Assembly: GCA_016714015.1 (NCBI GenBank)
Contig: JADJNZ010000006.1
Location: 392,351 to 456,350 of the forward strand
Direction: 5' to 3'
DNA: 64,000 bases
From: Gemmatimonadota bacterium
GTDB lineage: Bacteria > Gemmatimonadota > Gemmatimonadetes > Gemmatimonadales > Gemmatimonadaceae
Part shown: one piece after another, positions 16,809 to 25,158 of the stretch
Numbering within the stretch: the stretch's first letter is position 1
Layout: every line of letters starts with the position of its first letter
Notes under the pieces: model-generated
Told to the model about the DNA's origin: nothing
The model's database searches: none
The model's input: only the letters and a program-made list of their open reading frames with translations
Position numbers and translations under genes: made by a program

Positions 16809-17720
16809 TCAGAGGATGCGGCGGCCGAGGGCGCTCAGGATCAGCTCGCAAGCGATCTCGGCGGTGCGGTTGCGCTCGTCGAGGACGGGATTCACCTCGA
16901 CCATGTCGAGGCCGATGAGCTTGCCGCTGTCGGCGAGCATCTCCATCGCGAGGTGGGCCTCGCGATAGGTCATCCCGCCCGGGACCGCGGTGCCGACGCC
17001 GGGGGCCTCGTCGGGATCGATCACGTCCATGTCGAAGGAGACCCAGATGCCGCCGGTGTCGCGCGCCGCCACGGCGATCGCCTCCTCGAGCACGGCCCGG
17101 ATGCCGCGCTCGTCGAGCGCGCGCATCGTGAACGCCGAGAGGTTCCACTTCTTGATGTGCGTGCGCTCCGCGGCGTCGAGGTCGCGCAGCCCGATGAGGG
17201 CGACATCGCTCGCCTGCAGCGCCGCGCGCTCGCCGGCGATGGTCGTCATCGCCTTGTCGCCGTGGCCGAGCAGGGCCGCGAGCGGCATGCCGTGCACGTT
17301 GCCCGATCGCGACGACGCGGGGGTGTTGAGGTCGCCGTGGGCATCGACCCAGAGCACGCCCAGGCGCTGTTCCTTGCGCGCGAGGTACGCGGCCGCCCCG
17401 GCGATGGAGCCGGCGGCGAGCGCATGGTCGCCGCCGAGCACGACGGGGAAGTCGCCCGCCTCGAGCGCGGTGCGCGTGCGCGACGCGATGTCGGTGCAGA
17501 CGTCGGTGATCGCGCCGAGGTAGCGGGCGCCGCGCTGCGCCCCCTTCGCCGCGTCCTCGCGGAAGGGCACGCTCACGTTGCCGGTGTCGGCGACCTGGAT
17601 GCCCAGCTTCTCGATGCGGTCGCGGAGGTCGGTGTAGCGGACGGCGGACGGGCCCATGTCCACGCCGCGGCGCGAGGCGCCGAGGTCCATGGGGACGCCG
17701 ATGATGCGGACGGAGGTCAT
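16809..17720 (-). CDS. rocF: Arginase
   Basis: This 303-residue ureohydrolase has all metal ligand motifs of the two-manganese centre: GGDHALAAG near 96, DAHGDLNTP near 125, and SFDMDVIDPDEAPGVGT near 225. The sequence PMDLGASRRGVDMGPSAVR at the N-terminus is typical of arginases rather than agmatinases. It cleaves arginine to ornithine and urea in the cytoplasm. With the downstream TIGR00300 gene it forms a route from arginine to proline. A symporter gene lies 113 bases upstream on the same strand. Confidence 0.92.
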   Translation of the reverse strand: MTSVRIIGVPMDLGASRRGVDMGPSAVRYTDLRDRIEKLGIQVADTGNVSVPFREDAAKGAQRGARYLGAITDVCTDIASRTRTALEAGDFPVVLGGDHALAAGSIAGAAAYLARKEQRLGVLWVDAHGDLNTPASSRSGNVHGMPLAALLGHGDKAMTTIAGERAALQASDVALIGLRDLDAAERTHIKKWNLSAFTMRALDERGIRAVLEEAIAVAARDTGGIWVSFDMDVIDPDEAPGVGTAVPGGMTYREAHLAMEMLADSGKLIGLDMVEVNPVLDERNRTAEIACELILSALGRRIL

Positions 17721-17833
17721 GGGCCTGACGCTAACCCGGCGCGGCGCGGTGGGAAGGGGCGCGCATGCTCATGCACCGGATGCAGGCCGTATGCGCGGGG
17801 GCGAGCATATCCTCCCACCCCCCGGCGGCCCGC

Positions 17834-19525
17834 TCAGTCCGCGCGGGCGGGCTCCGGCGCGGGGGCCATGAGGCTGAAGAGCATCCCGACGGTCACGACC
17901 GTGACCGCGCCGGTCACGTTGTGCCAGAGGAAGGCGATGCTCGGCACCTGCCAGCTGATCAGGCCCACGGTGGCCATGCCGGCGATGAGCCCGACGAAGG
18001 CGCCGAGCGCGCGCGCGCGCGGGATCATCGCGAGGAGGAAGACGCCGAGGATCGATCCATAGAAGAACGAGCCGAACCGGTTCACGACCTCGATGAGCGA
18101 GCCGAGGCTCGCCGCGTACGTCGCGACGACGCAGGCGAAGGCGCCCCAGAGCGCGGTGGCCCACTTGGAGACGGCGAGGTAGTGCGCATCGTCGCCGTCG
18201 GTCTTGAACCGGCGCTGGTAGAAGTCGACGACCGTCGCCGTGGAGAGCGAGTTCAGCTCGGCGGCGATCGAGCTCATCGCCGCCGCAAGGACCGCGGCGA
18301 GGAAGACGCCGGCGAAGCCCAGCGGCAGGTGGTCGATGACGAAGCGCGGGATGATGTAGTTGACGTCGCGCGTCGGTTGCCCGGTGACCTTCCCGGCGGC
18401 GGCGAGCGCGACGGCGCGGACGGCGCCGGCCTCGCGCTCCTGCGCGCGGTACGCGTCGAGCGCGGCCGCGGTCGCGGCGGCGTCACCCGTGGCACGGGCC
18501 GCGGCGGCGGCGCGCGCCGCGTCGGCACGGGCCGTCGTCACCGCGCCATAGCGCGCCGTGAGCGAGTCGAGCGTGCCCGGCGACGCGGCGGCCATCGCCT
18601 GCTGGTGCGCCGGATTGTAGTAGAGCGGCGCGGGCGAGAAGGTGTAGTAGAGGAACACCAGCACACCGAGCAGCAGGATCATCGCCTGGAGCGGGATCTT
18701 CCAGTACGCGCTCATGAGCAGCGAGCTGCGCGCCTCGTCCACCGACTTCGCCGTGAGATAGCGCTGGACCTGGCTCTGGTCCGTGCCGAAGTACGAGAGC
18801 ATGAGGAACGTCCCGCCGATGATCCCCGACCAGAAGGTGTACTGGTTGGTGAGCGAGAACGAGAAGTCGAAGACCTGCATCCGCCCGGCCGCGCCGGCGA
18901 TCGCGAAGGCGTCGTCCAGCGGCACCGGCATGCGCATCACGAGGACGGTGACCATCGCGAGCACCGCCGCGACGATGACGAACATCTGCTTGACGTCGGC
19001 CCAGGTGACGGCCTGGACGCCGCCGAGCACCGTGTAGACGACCGTCGGCACGCCGATGAGCGCGACGCACCACGTGAGGGGCCACCCGAAGATCGCCGAG
19101 AGCACGACGGCGGGGGCCGAGATGATCGCGCCGGCGGACATGCCGCGGGAGAGCAGGAAGAGCAGGCTCGTGAGCGACCGCGTGCGCGCGTCGAAGCGGC
19201 GTTCGAGGTACTCGTACGCGGTGTAGACCTTGGCCCCGTGCAGGAACGGGACGAGCGTGACCCCGAGGATCACCATCGCGATCGGCAGGCCGAAGTAGAA
19301 CTGGACGAACTTGAGCCCGTCGGTCGCGCCCTGACCGGTGGTGCCGATGAGGGTGATCGCCGAGAGCTGCGTGGCCATCACCGAGAGCCCGACCGCCCAC
19401 CAAGGGAGCGAGCGATTGGCGAGGAAGTACGCCTCGATGTTGGTCGCGCCCCTCGCGCGCCGGAGGCCGTCGCCGACGACCCACGAGAGATAGCCCGCGA
19501 CGATGACCCAGTTGATCCAGTGCAT
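17834..19525 (-). CDS. Sodium:solute symporter (SSS family)
   Basis: The 563-residue protein has about 13 hydrophobic segments in the LeuT-like fold of the SSS family. Typical features are SLPWWAVGLSVMATQLSAITLIG (helix 1) and the sodium-site region SYFGTDQSQVQRYLTAKS. An Ala-rich hydrophilic insert occupies residues 305-390. The substrate is not evident. Proline, sugars, or organic acids are all known for the family, and the arginase operon next door makes an amino acid conceivable. A 32-codon membrane protein gene ends three bases before its ATG. Confidence 0.88.
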   Translation of the reverse strand: MHWINWVIVAGYLSWVVGDGLRRARGATNIEAYFLANRSLPWWAVGLSVMATQLSAITLIGTTGQGATDGLKFVQFYFGLPIAMVILGVTLVPFLHGAKVYTAYEYLERRFDARTRSLTSLLFLLSRGMSAGAIISAPAVVLSAIFGWPLTWCVALIGVPTVVYTVLGGVQAVTWADVKQMFVIVAAVLAMVTVLVMRMPVPLDDAFAIAGAAGRMQVFDFSFSLTNQYTFWSGIIGGTFLMLSYFGTDQSQVQRYLTAKSVDEARSSLLMSAYWKIPLQAMILLLGVLVFLYYTFSPAPLYYNPAHQQAMAAASPGTLDSLTARYGAVTTARADAARAAAAARATGDAAATAAALDAYRAQEREAGAVRAVALAAAGKVTGQPTRDVNYIIPRFVIDHLPLGFAGVFLAAVLAAAMSSIAAELNSLSTATVVDFYQRRFKTDGDDAHYLAVSKWATALWGAFACVVATYAASLGSLIEVVNRFGSFFYGSILGVFLLAMIPRARALGAFVGLIAGMATVGLISWQVPSIAFLWHNVTGAVTVVTVGMLFSLMAPAPEPARAD

Positions 19526-19528
19526 CCG

Positions 19529-19627
19529 TCAGGCCGCGTAGCGCTGCTGGAGGAGCCAGAGCACCACGAGGGTCACGACCTGGATCGCGATGACGCGGAC
19601 GAGATTCTCCCGGAACCGTTGGGACAT
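19529..19627 (-). CDS. 32-residue single-pass membrane protein upstream of the symporter
   Basis: An ATG at 19625-19627 opens a 32-codon frame that ends in TGA three bases before the symporter start. The peptide has a basic N-terminus (MSQRFRENLVRV), one hydrophobic helix (IAIQVVTLVVLWLL) and a short polar tail (QQRYAA). This is what a small accessory membrane subunit looks like. Small proteins encoded directly before SSS transporters are known in other bacteria; whether this one is homologous is open. The tight spacing suggests translational coupling. Confidence 0.65.
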   Translation of the reverse strand: MSQRFRENLVRVIAIQVVTLVVLWLLQQRYAA

Positions 19628-19699
19628 GGGTCAAGAGTATGCGCGGCGGCGGGCAGAGGGTAGATGGCGCGGCGCCGAACGAGCCGCTACATCTTCCGC

Positions 19700-20191
19700 A
19701 TGCTCCCGATCATCCTCCTCGCCGTCGGTGCGCTGGTGTCGCTGCCGCTCACCGCGGTCGGGTTGCCCGGCACCTGGGCGTTCCTCGCCGGCGTCGGGAT
19801 CTGGAAGTCGGTCGACCCCACCGCATCGGTCTCGTGGACCGCGACGCTCGTCGGCGTCGCCCTCGCGCTCGTCGCCGAGGCGCTCGAGTGGATGCTCGCC
19901 ACGCGGTATGCGTCCAAGTACGGCGGGTCGCGGCGCGCAGGCTGGGGCGCGTTGCTCGGTGGACTCGTCGGCGCAGTCGTGGGCGTGCCGATCCCCGTGG
20001 TGGGATCGATCGTCGGGTCGTTCGCGGGGGCGTTCCTCGGCGCGCTCGCGATGGAGTACACCGTCCACGGCGAGCATGAGCTGGCAGGGCGCGTCGCGTG
20101 GGGGGCGTTGATCGGCCGTGTCCTCGCCGCCGGCGCGAAGGTCGGCATCGGCGTCGTCGTCGCGGTGATCGTGGTCGTCTCGGCGCTCTGA
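19700..20191 (+). CDS. DUF456 family membrane protein
   Basis: Four hydrophobic segments, with the family-typical LPGTWAFLAGVG near 20 and Gly-rich helices AGWGALLGGLVGAVVGVPIPVVGSI near 80-104 and GSFAGAFLGALAMEY. The function of DUF456 proteins is unknown. The ATG used gives 163 residues beginning directly at the first helix; an in-frame ATG 36 bases earlier would add an Arg-rich leader. It stands alone and ends 28 bases from the convergent cardiolipin synthase gene. Confidence 0.8.
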   Translation: MLPIILLAVGALVSLPLTAVGLPGTWAFLAGVGIWKSVDPTASVSWTATLVGVALALVAEALEWMLATRYASKYGGSRRAGWGALLGGLVGAVVGVPIPVVGSIVGSFAGAFLGALAMEYTVHGEHELAGRVAWGALIGRVLAAGAKVGIGVVVAVIVVVSAL

Positions 20192-20195
20192 CCGG

Positions 20196-20216
20196 GCGCC
20201 GATCGAGCGTCGGCGC
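20196..20216. terminator. Short hairpin between convergent DUF456 and cardiolipin synthase genes
   Basis: GCGCCGA, a seven-base loop, TCGGCGC. A 7-bp perfect stem in the 27-base gap between two convergent stop codons; weak but well placed. Confidence 0.5.
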
Positions 20217-20218
20217 TC

Positions 20219-21676
20219 CTAGAGGTACGGCGAGAGCAGCCGTGCGAGCCCGTGCAGGATCTTCACCGGGAGCGTGCGCGAGTCCACTTCCTCGAGCGAG
20301 ACCTCCCGTGCCGACGCGATGCGCGCGCCGACGAGATCGTCGAGCGCCGCGGCGCACGCGCTGCAGTAGAGCTCCACATCGAGCTCGAAGTTGAGGCGCA
20401 GGCTGCGTGGATCCCAGTTGGACGAGCCGACGAGCGCCCATTTGCGGTCGACGACCAGCACCTTGCTGTGGTCGAACGGCATGGGAGTGAGATGGACGCG
20501 GCAGCCGGGGCGCAGGACCTGCCAGAGTTGCGCCGTCGCCGCCCACTGCACGACCGGGATATTCACCTCGGAGGGCAGCACGACGTCCACGCGCACGCCG
20601 CGGAGCGCGGCGACGCCCAGGGCCGCGATCAGTCCGGCGTCGGGCAGGAAGTAGGGCGTGACGATGCGGATCGACTCGCGCGCGGAGGCGATCGCGGCGA
20701 GGATCACCGTGCGCGTGACCTCCAGGTCGCCGTCGGGGCCGTCGGTGAGGACGCGCGCAGTGGTCGTCCCGATCTCGGCGAGCGCGGGGAACCAGCCGGG
20801 ACCGTCGAGGATCTCGCGCGTCGCGAAGGCCCAGTCCTCCGCGAACGCCTCCTGCATCTGCCCGACGAGGGGCCCCTCGATGCGGAAGTGGAGGTCGCGC
20901 ACCATCCGGGCCGGCCGATCGGCGTGGACGTTCCGCGCCTGGATGTTCATGCCGCCGGTGAAGCCGATGCGACCGTCGACCGTGAGGATCTTCCGGTGAT
21001 TGCGCAGGTTGAAGAAGGCGAGTCCGGCCTCGTGCACGCGCGGCAGGAAGAGCCGCACCGGCACGCCCGCGCGCGCCAGCGCGTGGTGCACCGGAGGCCA
21101 CGTGTACCGCGCCCCGAACCCGTCGACCAGGACCCGGACCTCCACCCCACGCTGCACCGCGGCGGCGAGTGCGGTGACGAACCGCGTCCCCGCCGCATCG
21201 GACCCGAAGATGTAGGACGACAGGGCGACCGTGCGCCGAGCGGCATCGATCGCCTCGATCATCGCCGGGTATGCCTCGTCACCATTCGCCAGGACCCGCA
21301 CCTGATTGCCTCGCAGGAGCGGCCGCCCTGACAGCAGCTCGCCGACGCGCGCGAGCTGCGTCAGCTCGGGAGCCACCGACGAGTCGGTGCCGGTGCGGGC
21401 GATGCTGAGGGCGCTCGGCGTCGACAGCTGCAACCGGCGGCGCTCCCGATGCAGTTGGCCCGCCCGGCGCTGGATCCGGTTGAGCCCGAACGCGGCGTAC
21501 AACAGCGGCCCGATGCCCGGCGCGAACCAGATGAGGCCGACCCACCCGATCGCCGAGCGCACGTCGCGCTTGCGCGTGACCACATGCGCGCTCGCGACCA
21601 GGTTGGCGACCGCGATGAGCGCACCGGCCGCATAGGGCCACCAGCCGGGGAGGCCGTTCAGCAGCGACGAGAGCAT
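20219..21676 (-). CDS. Cardiolipin synthase (phospholipase D superfamily)
   Basis: This 485-residue protein begins with two membrane helices (residues 10-30 and 41-62, ending in the usual PLLYAAFGLNRI). Two PLD catalytic motifs follow: NHRKILTVDGRIGFTGG near 228 and FDHSKVLVVDRKWALVGSSN near 405, both with the H-K-D residues intact. The enzyme condenses two phosphatidylglycerol molecules, or PG with PE, into cardiolipin at the inner membrane. Length and architecture match the ClsA/Cls2 type. Confidence 0.9.
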   Translation of the reverse strand: MLSSLLNGLPGWWPYAAGALIAVANLVASAHVVTRKRDVRSAIGWVGLIWFAPGIGPLLYAAFGLNRIQRRAGQLHRERRRLQLSTPSALSIARTGTDSSVAPELTQLARVGELLSGRPLLRGNQVRVLANGDEAYPAMIEAIDAARRTVALSSYIFGSDAAGTRFVTALAAAVQRGVEVRVLVDGFGARYTWPPVHHALARAGVPVRLFLPRVHEAGLAFFNLRNHRKILTVDGRIGFTGGMNIQARNVHADRPARMVRDLHFRIEGPLVGQMQEAFAEDWAFATREILDGPGWFPALAEIGTTTARVLTDGPDGDLEVTRTVILAAIASARESIRIVTPYFLPDAGLIAALGVAALRGVRVDVVLPSEVNIPVVQWAATAQLWQVLRPGCRVHLTPMPFDHSKVLVVDRKWALVGSSNWDPRSLRLNFELDVELYCSACAAALDDLVGARIASAREVSLEEVDSRTLPVKILHGLARLLSPYL

Positions 21677-21852
21677 CGGGAGGTCGCGGGGGCCATACGC
21701 TTGGGAATGTAATGGGCGTCACGGGGGCGGACGGCCCGCGAGGCGAGACCCGCGGGGCCGCGGATCGTCATAGATTCATGCGAGGGTCCACTCCGGGCCC
21801 GTCGTCCACCCATCCTTCGCGCGCCCTGCCGCGCGACCCCTGGGACCCGAGC

Positions 21853-22338
21853 ATGCGCCTCCACGCCTTCAAGCGAATCGCCGTCGTGCTGGCCTCGGCC
21901 GCCACGATCGCCTCCTGCGATGACTCGGGACTCGCGCCGGTCGCCCCGACAAGCATCCCGCTCGGGTCGGGACAGTGGTTCCTCAATACCCTCAACGACA
22001 GCGTCCTCGGCTCGACCGTCTCCACGCGGATCATCGGCGTGACGCAGGAGCGGTCCGTCGCCGACTCGGGCTGGCTCAGCGTGAACGTCGACGGCAGCTA
22101 CGAGCAGCGGTACTGGCTCCGGATCTTCGTCACCGGCGTCCTCGACCGTGCCGAGACGGTGATCGACGTCGGCACCTGGACCACCTCGGACTCGGGCTAC
22201 GTCTTCACGTCGACGGTCCGGACGCGCGCCTTCCTCGTCGTCCCGGTGGACCTCTCGAACATCCGGACGGAGGAACCGATGGTGTTCTACCAGGACCCGC
22301 CGGTGACCGAGGGGCTGTACCGACGCACCCGCCCCTGA
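21853..22338 (+). CDS. Hypothetical lipoprotein
   Basis: The ATG at 21853 gives a 161-residue protein with a lipoprotein signal (AATIASC, Cys near residue 22). The mature part is beta-rich (SGQWFLNTLNDS, DGSYEQRYWLRIF, TWTTSDSGYVF) and short, like the many small lipocalin-like or Ig-like lipoproteins of this kind of genome. I recognise no named family. It stands alone between a minus-strand and a plus-strand operon. Confidence 0.7.
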   Translation: MRLHAFKRIAVVLASAATIASCDDSGLAPVAPTSIPLGSGQWFLNTLNDSVLGSTVSTRIIGVTQERSVADSGWLSVNVDGSYEQRYWLRIFVTGVLDRAETVIDVGTWTTSDSGYVFTSTVRTRAFLVVPVDLSNIRTEEPMVFYQDPPVTEGLYRRTRP

Positions 22339-22399
22339 TCGGCCGGTCTCCCGCGTTGCGGCGCATCGCCGCAGGCGCGAACTTGAGGCCAGACCCCTC

Positions 22400-22405
22400 A
22401 AGGAG
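22400..22405 (+). promoter_or_regulatory. Shine-Dalgarno site of the molybdenum hydroxylase operon
   Basis: AAGGAG lies nine bases before the ATG at 22415. It is one of the few canonical ribosome-binding sites in the window. Confidence 0.7.
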
Positions 22406-22414
22406 CCGCGCGCA

Positions 22415-22891
22415 ATGCAGGTCACGTTCACGGTCAATGGCACCCCGCGGACGGTCGACGTCCCGTCCGACATGCCCCTCCTCTGGGTGCTGCGCGACGT
22501 CCTCGACCTGAAGGGCACCAAGTACGGGTGTGGCGAGTCGCTCTGCGGCGCCTGCACCGTCCACGTGAACGGCGAGGCGCAGCGCGCCTGTCAGATCCCC
22601 GCCAGCGCGCTCGGCGGCCGCCGCGTGACCACCATCGAAGGACTCGCCGCCAACGCCGCGCACCCGCTCCAGAAGGCATGGGAGGAGCTCGACGTCCCGC
22701 AGTGCGGCTACTGCCAGGCCGGCCAGATCATGCAGGCAGCCGACCTCCTCGCGAAGAACCCGAAGCCCACCGACGAGGACATCGACGCCGCGATGTACGG
22801 CAACCTCTGTCGATGCGCGACCTACCATCGCATCCGCGACGGCATCCATCGCGCCGCGGCCATCGCCGCGGCCAACGGCAACCGGGAGTGA
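22415..22891 (+). CDS. [2Fe-2S] subunit of a molybdenum hydroxylase (IorA/CoxS type)
   Basis: The 158-residue product has eight cysteines for two [2Fe-2S] clusters. The plant-type site is CGESLCGACTVHVNG with a fourth Cys near residue 57 (RACQIP). The helical-domain site has CGYCQAG near 99 and NLCRCATYHRI near 131. It passes electrons from the molybdenum subunit to an acceptor. The short form without FAD domain, followed by a large subunit with a Tat signal, is that of isoquinoline 1-oxidoreductase-like and other periplasmic aldehyde oxidases. Confidence 0.92.
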   Translation: MQVTFTVNGTPRTVDVPSDMPLLWVLRDVLDLKGTKYGCGESLCGACTVHVNGEAQRACQIPASALGGRRVTTIEGLAANAAHPLQKAWEELDVPQCGYCQAGQIMQAADLLAKNPKPTDEDIDAAMYGNLCRCATYHRIRDGIHRAAAIAAANGNRE

Positions 22892-22896
22892 GGCGC

Positions 22897-25155
22897 ATGA
22901 CGACCGAACCCCGCGACACCACGGCGAAGGGCCTCGACCGCCGCGACTTCCTCCGCGTCAGCTCCGTCGCCGGTGGCGGATTCCTGCTCGGCACCCTGCT
23001 CGACCTCACCCACCCTGCCCTGCTCGGCGCGACCGAGGGGACAGGGATCGTCGGAGCGGCGACGGCCGCGGCGGGCGAGTTCACGCCCAACGCGTTCATC
23101 CGCATCGCGTCGAGCGGCACGATCACCATCATCTCGAAGAACCCCGAGGTGGGTCAGGGCATCCGCACCATGCTGCCGATGCTCATCGCCGAGGAGCTCG
23201 ACGTGCCGTGGGAGTCGATCACGATCGAACTCGCGATGGCCGACGAGGCGAAGTACGGGCGGCAGGTCGCCGGTGGCAGCACCGCGACGCCCACCAACTG
23301 GGAGCCGCTGCGCCGGGCGGGCGCCGCCGGGCGGCAGATGCTCATCGCGGCCGCGGCCGCGACCTGGAACGTGCCGGCGGGCGAGTGCACCACCGACGTG
23401 GGCGTCGTGCATCATCGCGCGTCGAACCGACGCGCGACGTATGCATCACTCGCGGAGAAGGCGGCGACCATGCCGGTGCCCGCGCCGGCGAGCGTGCCGG
23501 TGAAGGACCCCAAGGACTACAAGATCATCGGCAAGTTCACGCGCGGGATCGACAACCGGAAGATCGTCACCGGCCAGCCGCTGTTCGGCATCGACGTGCA
23601 GCTGCCGGGGATGCTGCACGCGGTCTACGAGAAGGCGCCGGTGTTCGGGGCGAAGGTCGCGAGCGCGAACGTCGAGCAGCTCAAGGCGCTCCCCGGCGTG
23701 AAGCACGCGTTCATCGTCGAGGGCGGGACCAACCTCGCGGGGCTCCTCCCCGGCGTCGCGATCGTCGCCGACACCTTCTGGCACGCGCGCTCGGCGCGCC
23801 GTCGCCTCCGCGTGACGTGGGCCGACCATCCCACCGCGCAGCAGTCCAGCGCGGCCTTCTCGGCCAAGGCCGCCGAGCTCCTCGCCGCGGCACCGCAGCA
23901 GGTCGTGCGCAACGACGGCGACTGCACCGCGGCGATCGCCGGCGCGGCGAAGACCGTCACCGCGACCTACGAGTACCCCTTCATCGCGCACGCGCCGCTC
24001 GAGCCGCAGAACTGCACGGCGCACTTCGCCAACGGCAAGATGGAGATCTGGGCGCCGTCGCAGGCGCCGGCCGGTGGACGCGGGCTCGTCGCCCAGGCGC
24101 TCGGCATCGCGGCCGAGGACATCAGCATCCACATGATGCGCGGGGGCGGCGGCTTCGGGCGCCGGCTCAACAACGATTACATGGTCGAGGCGGCGGCGAT
24201 CGCCAAGCAGGTGGGTGTCCCCGTGAAGCTCACGTGGACGCGCGAGGACGACATGCAGCACGACTTCTATCGTCCGGCGGGCTGGCACGGCCTCAAGGGC
24301 GGCGTGGACGCCGCGGGCAAGCTCGTCGCGTGGGAGAACCACTTCGTCACGTTCGGCGAGGGGCAGGGCTTCGCGCCGGCAGCGAGCATCGGGCCGACCG
24401 AGTTCCCCGTCGCCTTCATCCCCAATCTCCGGTTCGGCGTCTCGAAGATGCCCCTCGGCGTGCCGACGGGATTCCTTCGCGCGCCGACGAGCAACGCCAT
24501 CGCCTTCGTCTACCAGTCGTTCATCGACGAACTCGCGCTCGCGGCCGGGAAGGATCCCGTCCAGTTCCGGCTCGACCTGCTCGCCCAGGCGGCGACCATC
24601 CCGGCGGTCGCGGGCACGCCGCCGGCCGCGGTGAACGCCGAGCGCATGCGCGGTGTCCTGCAACTCGTCGCCGAGAAGTCGGGCTGGGGCAAGCGCACGC
24701 TGCCCAAGGGGAGCGGCATGGGCGTCGGGATGCACTACAGCCACCGCGGCTACTTCGCGGAGGTCGCGGAGGTGACGGTGAGCCGGAGCGGCGAGGTGAA
24801 GGTCGTGAAGGTCTGGGTCGCCGGCGACGTGGGGAGCCAGATCATCAACCCGAGCGGCGCGATGGCGCAGGTGCAAGGGTCGGTGCTCGACGGCCTCGCC
24901 GAGGCCTTCAAGCAGGAGATCACCATCGAGGGTGGCCGGACGGTGCAGAGCAACTTCGATGACTTCGAGCTGCTGCGCATCACCGAGGCGCCGCCGGTCG
25001 AGGTGCACTTCCACATCACGGACAACCCGCCGACCGGGATGGGCGAGCCGGCGCTGCCGCCGGTGATCCCCGCGGTCACCAATGCGATCTTCGCCGCGAC
25101 GGGGAAGCGCGTGCGCTCGCTGCCGCTCTCGCGCCACGACCTCAGCTGGAGCTGA
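22897..25155 (+). CDS. Molybdopterin-binding large subunit, xanthine dehydrogenase family (IorB type)
   Basis: This 752-residue protein has a Tat signal (DRRDFLRVSSVAGGG, residues 15-29). It holds the molybdopterin cytosine dinucleotide-binding region (GGGGFGRRLNNDY near 412, QAPAGGRGLVAQ near 390) and the conserved GMGEPALPPVIPA near 715. The catalytic Glu of xanthine dehydrogenases corresponds to GEPALPP. It hydroxylates an aldehyde or N-heterocycle with water as oxygen source. The substrate is not deducible. The Tat signal implies the pair is folded with cofactor and exported together by hitch-hiking, with XdhC and a MobA-like enzyme from the same operon. Confidence 0.9.
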   Translation: MTTEPRDTTAKGLDRRDFLRVSSVAGGGFLLGTLLDLTHPALLGATEGTGIVGAATAAAGEFTPNAFIRIASSGTITIISKNPEVGQGIRTMLPMLIAEELDVPWESITIELAMADEAKYGRQVAGGSTATPTNWEPLRRAGAAGRQMLIAAAAATWNVPAGECTTDVGVVHHRASNRRATYASLAEKAATMPVPAPASVPVKDPKDYKIIGKFTRGIDNRKIVTGQPLFGIDVQLPGMLHAVYEKAPVFGAKVASANVEQLKALPGVKHAFIVEGGTNLAGLLPGVAIVADTFWHARSARRRLRVTWADHPTAQQSSAAFSAKAAELLAAAPQQVVRNDGDCTAAIAGAAKTVTATYEYPFIAHAPLEPQNCTAHFANGKMEIWAPSQAPAGGRGLVAQALGIAAEDISIHMMRGGGGFGRRLNNDYMVEAAAIAKQVGVPVKLTWTREDDMQHDFYRPAGWHGLKGGVDAAGKLVAWENHFVTFGEGQGFAPAASIGPTEFPVAFIPNLRFGVSKMPLGVPTGFLRAPTSNAIAFVYQSFIDELALAAGKDPVQFRLDLLAQAATIPAVAGTPPAAVNAERMRGVLQLVAEKSGWGKRTLPKGSGMGVGMHYSHRGYFAEVAEVTVSRSGEVKVVKVWVAGDVGSQIINPSGAMAQVQGSVLDGLAEAFKQEITIEGGRTVQSNFDDFELLRITEAPPVEVHFHITDNPPTGMGEPALPPVIPAVTNAIFAATGKRVRSLPLSRHDLSWS

Positions 25156-25158
25156 GGC

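Noticed and set aside
17765..19663. A 632-codon plus-strand frame opposite the SSS symporter
   Set aside because: Charged, Arg/Glu/His-rich shadow typical of the antisense frame of a GC-rich gene; the symporter reads well on the other strand.
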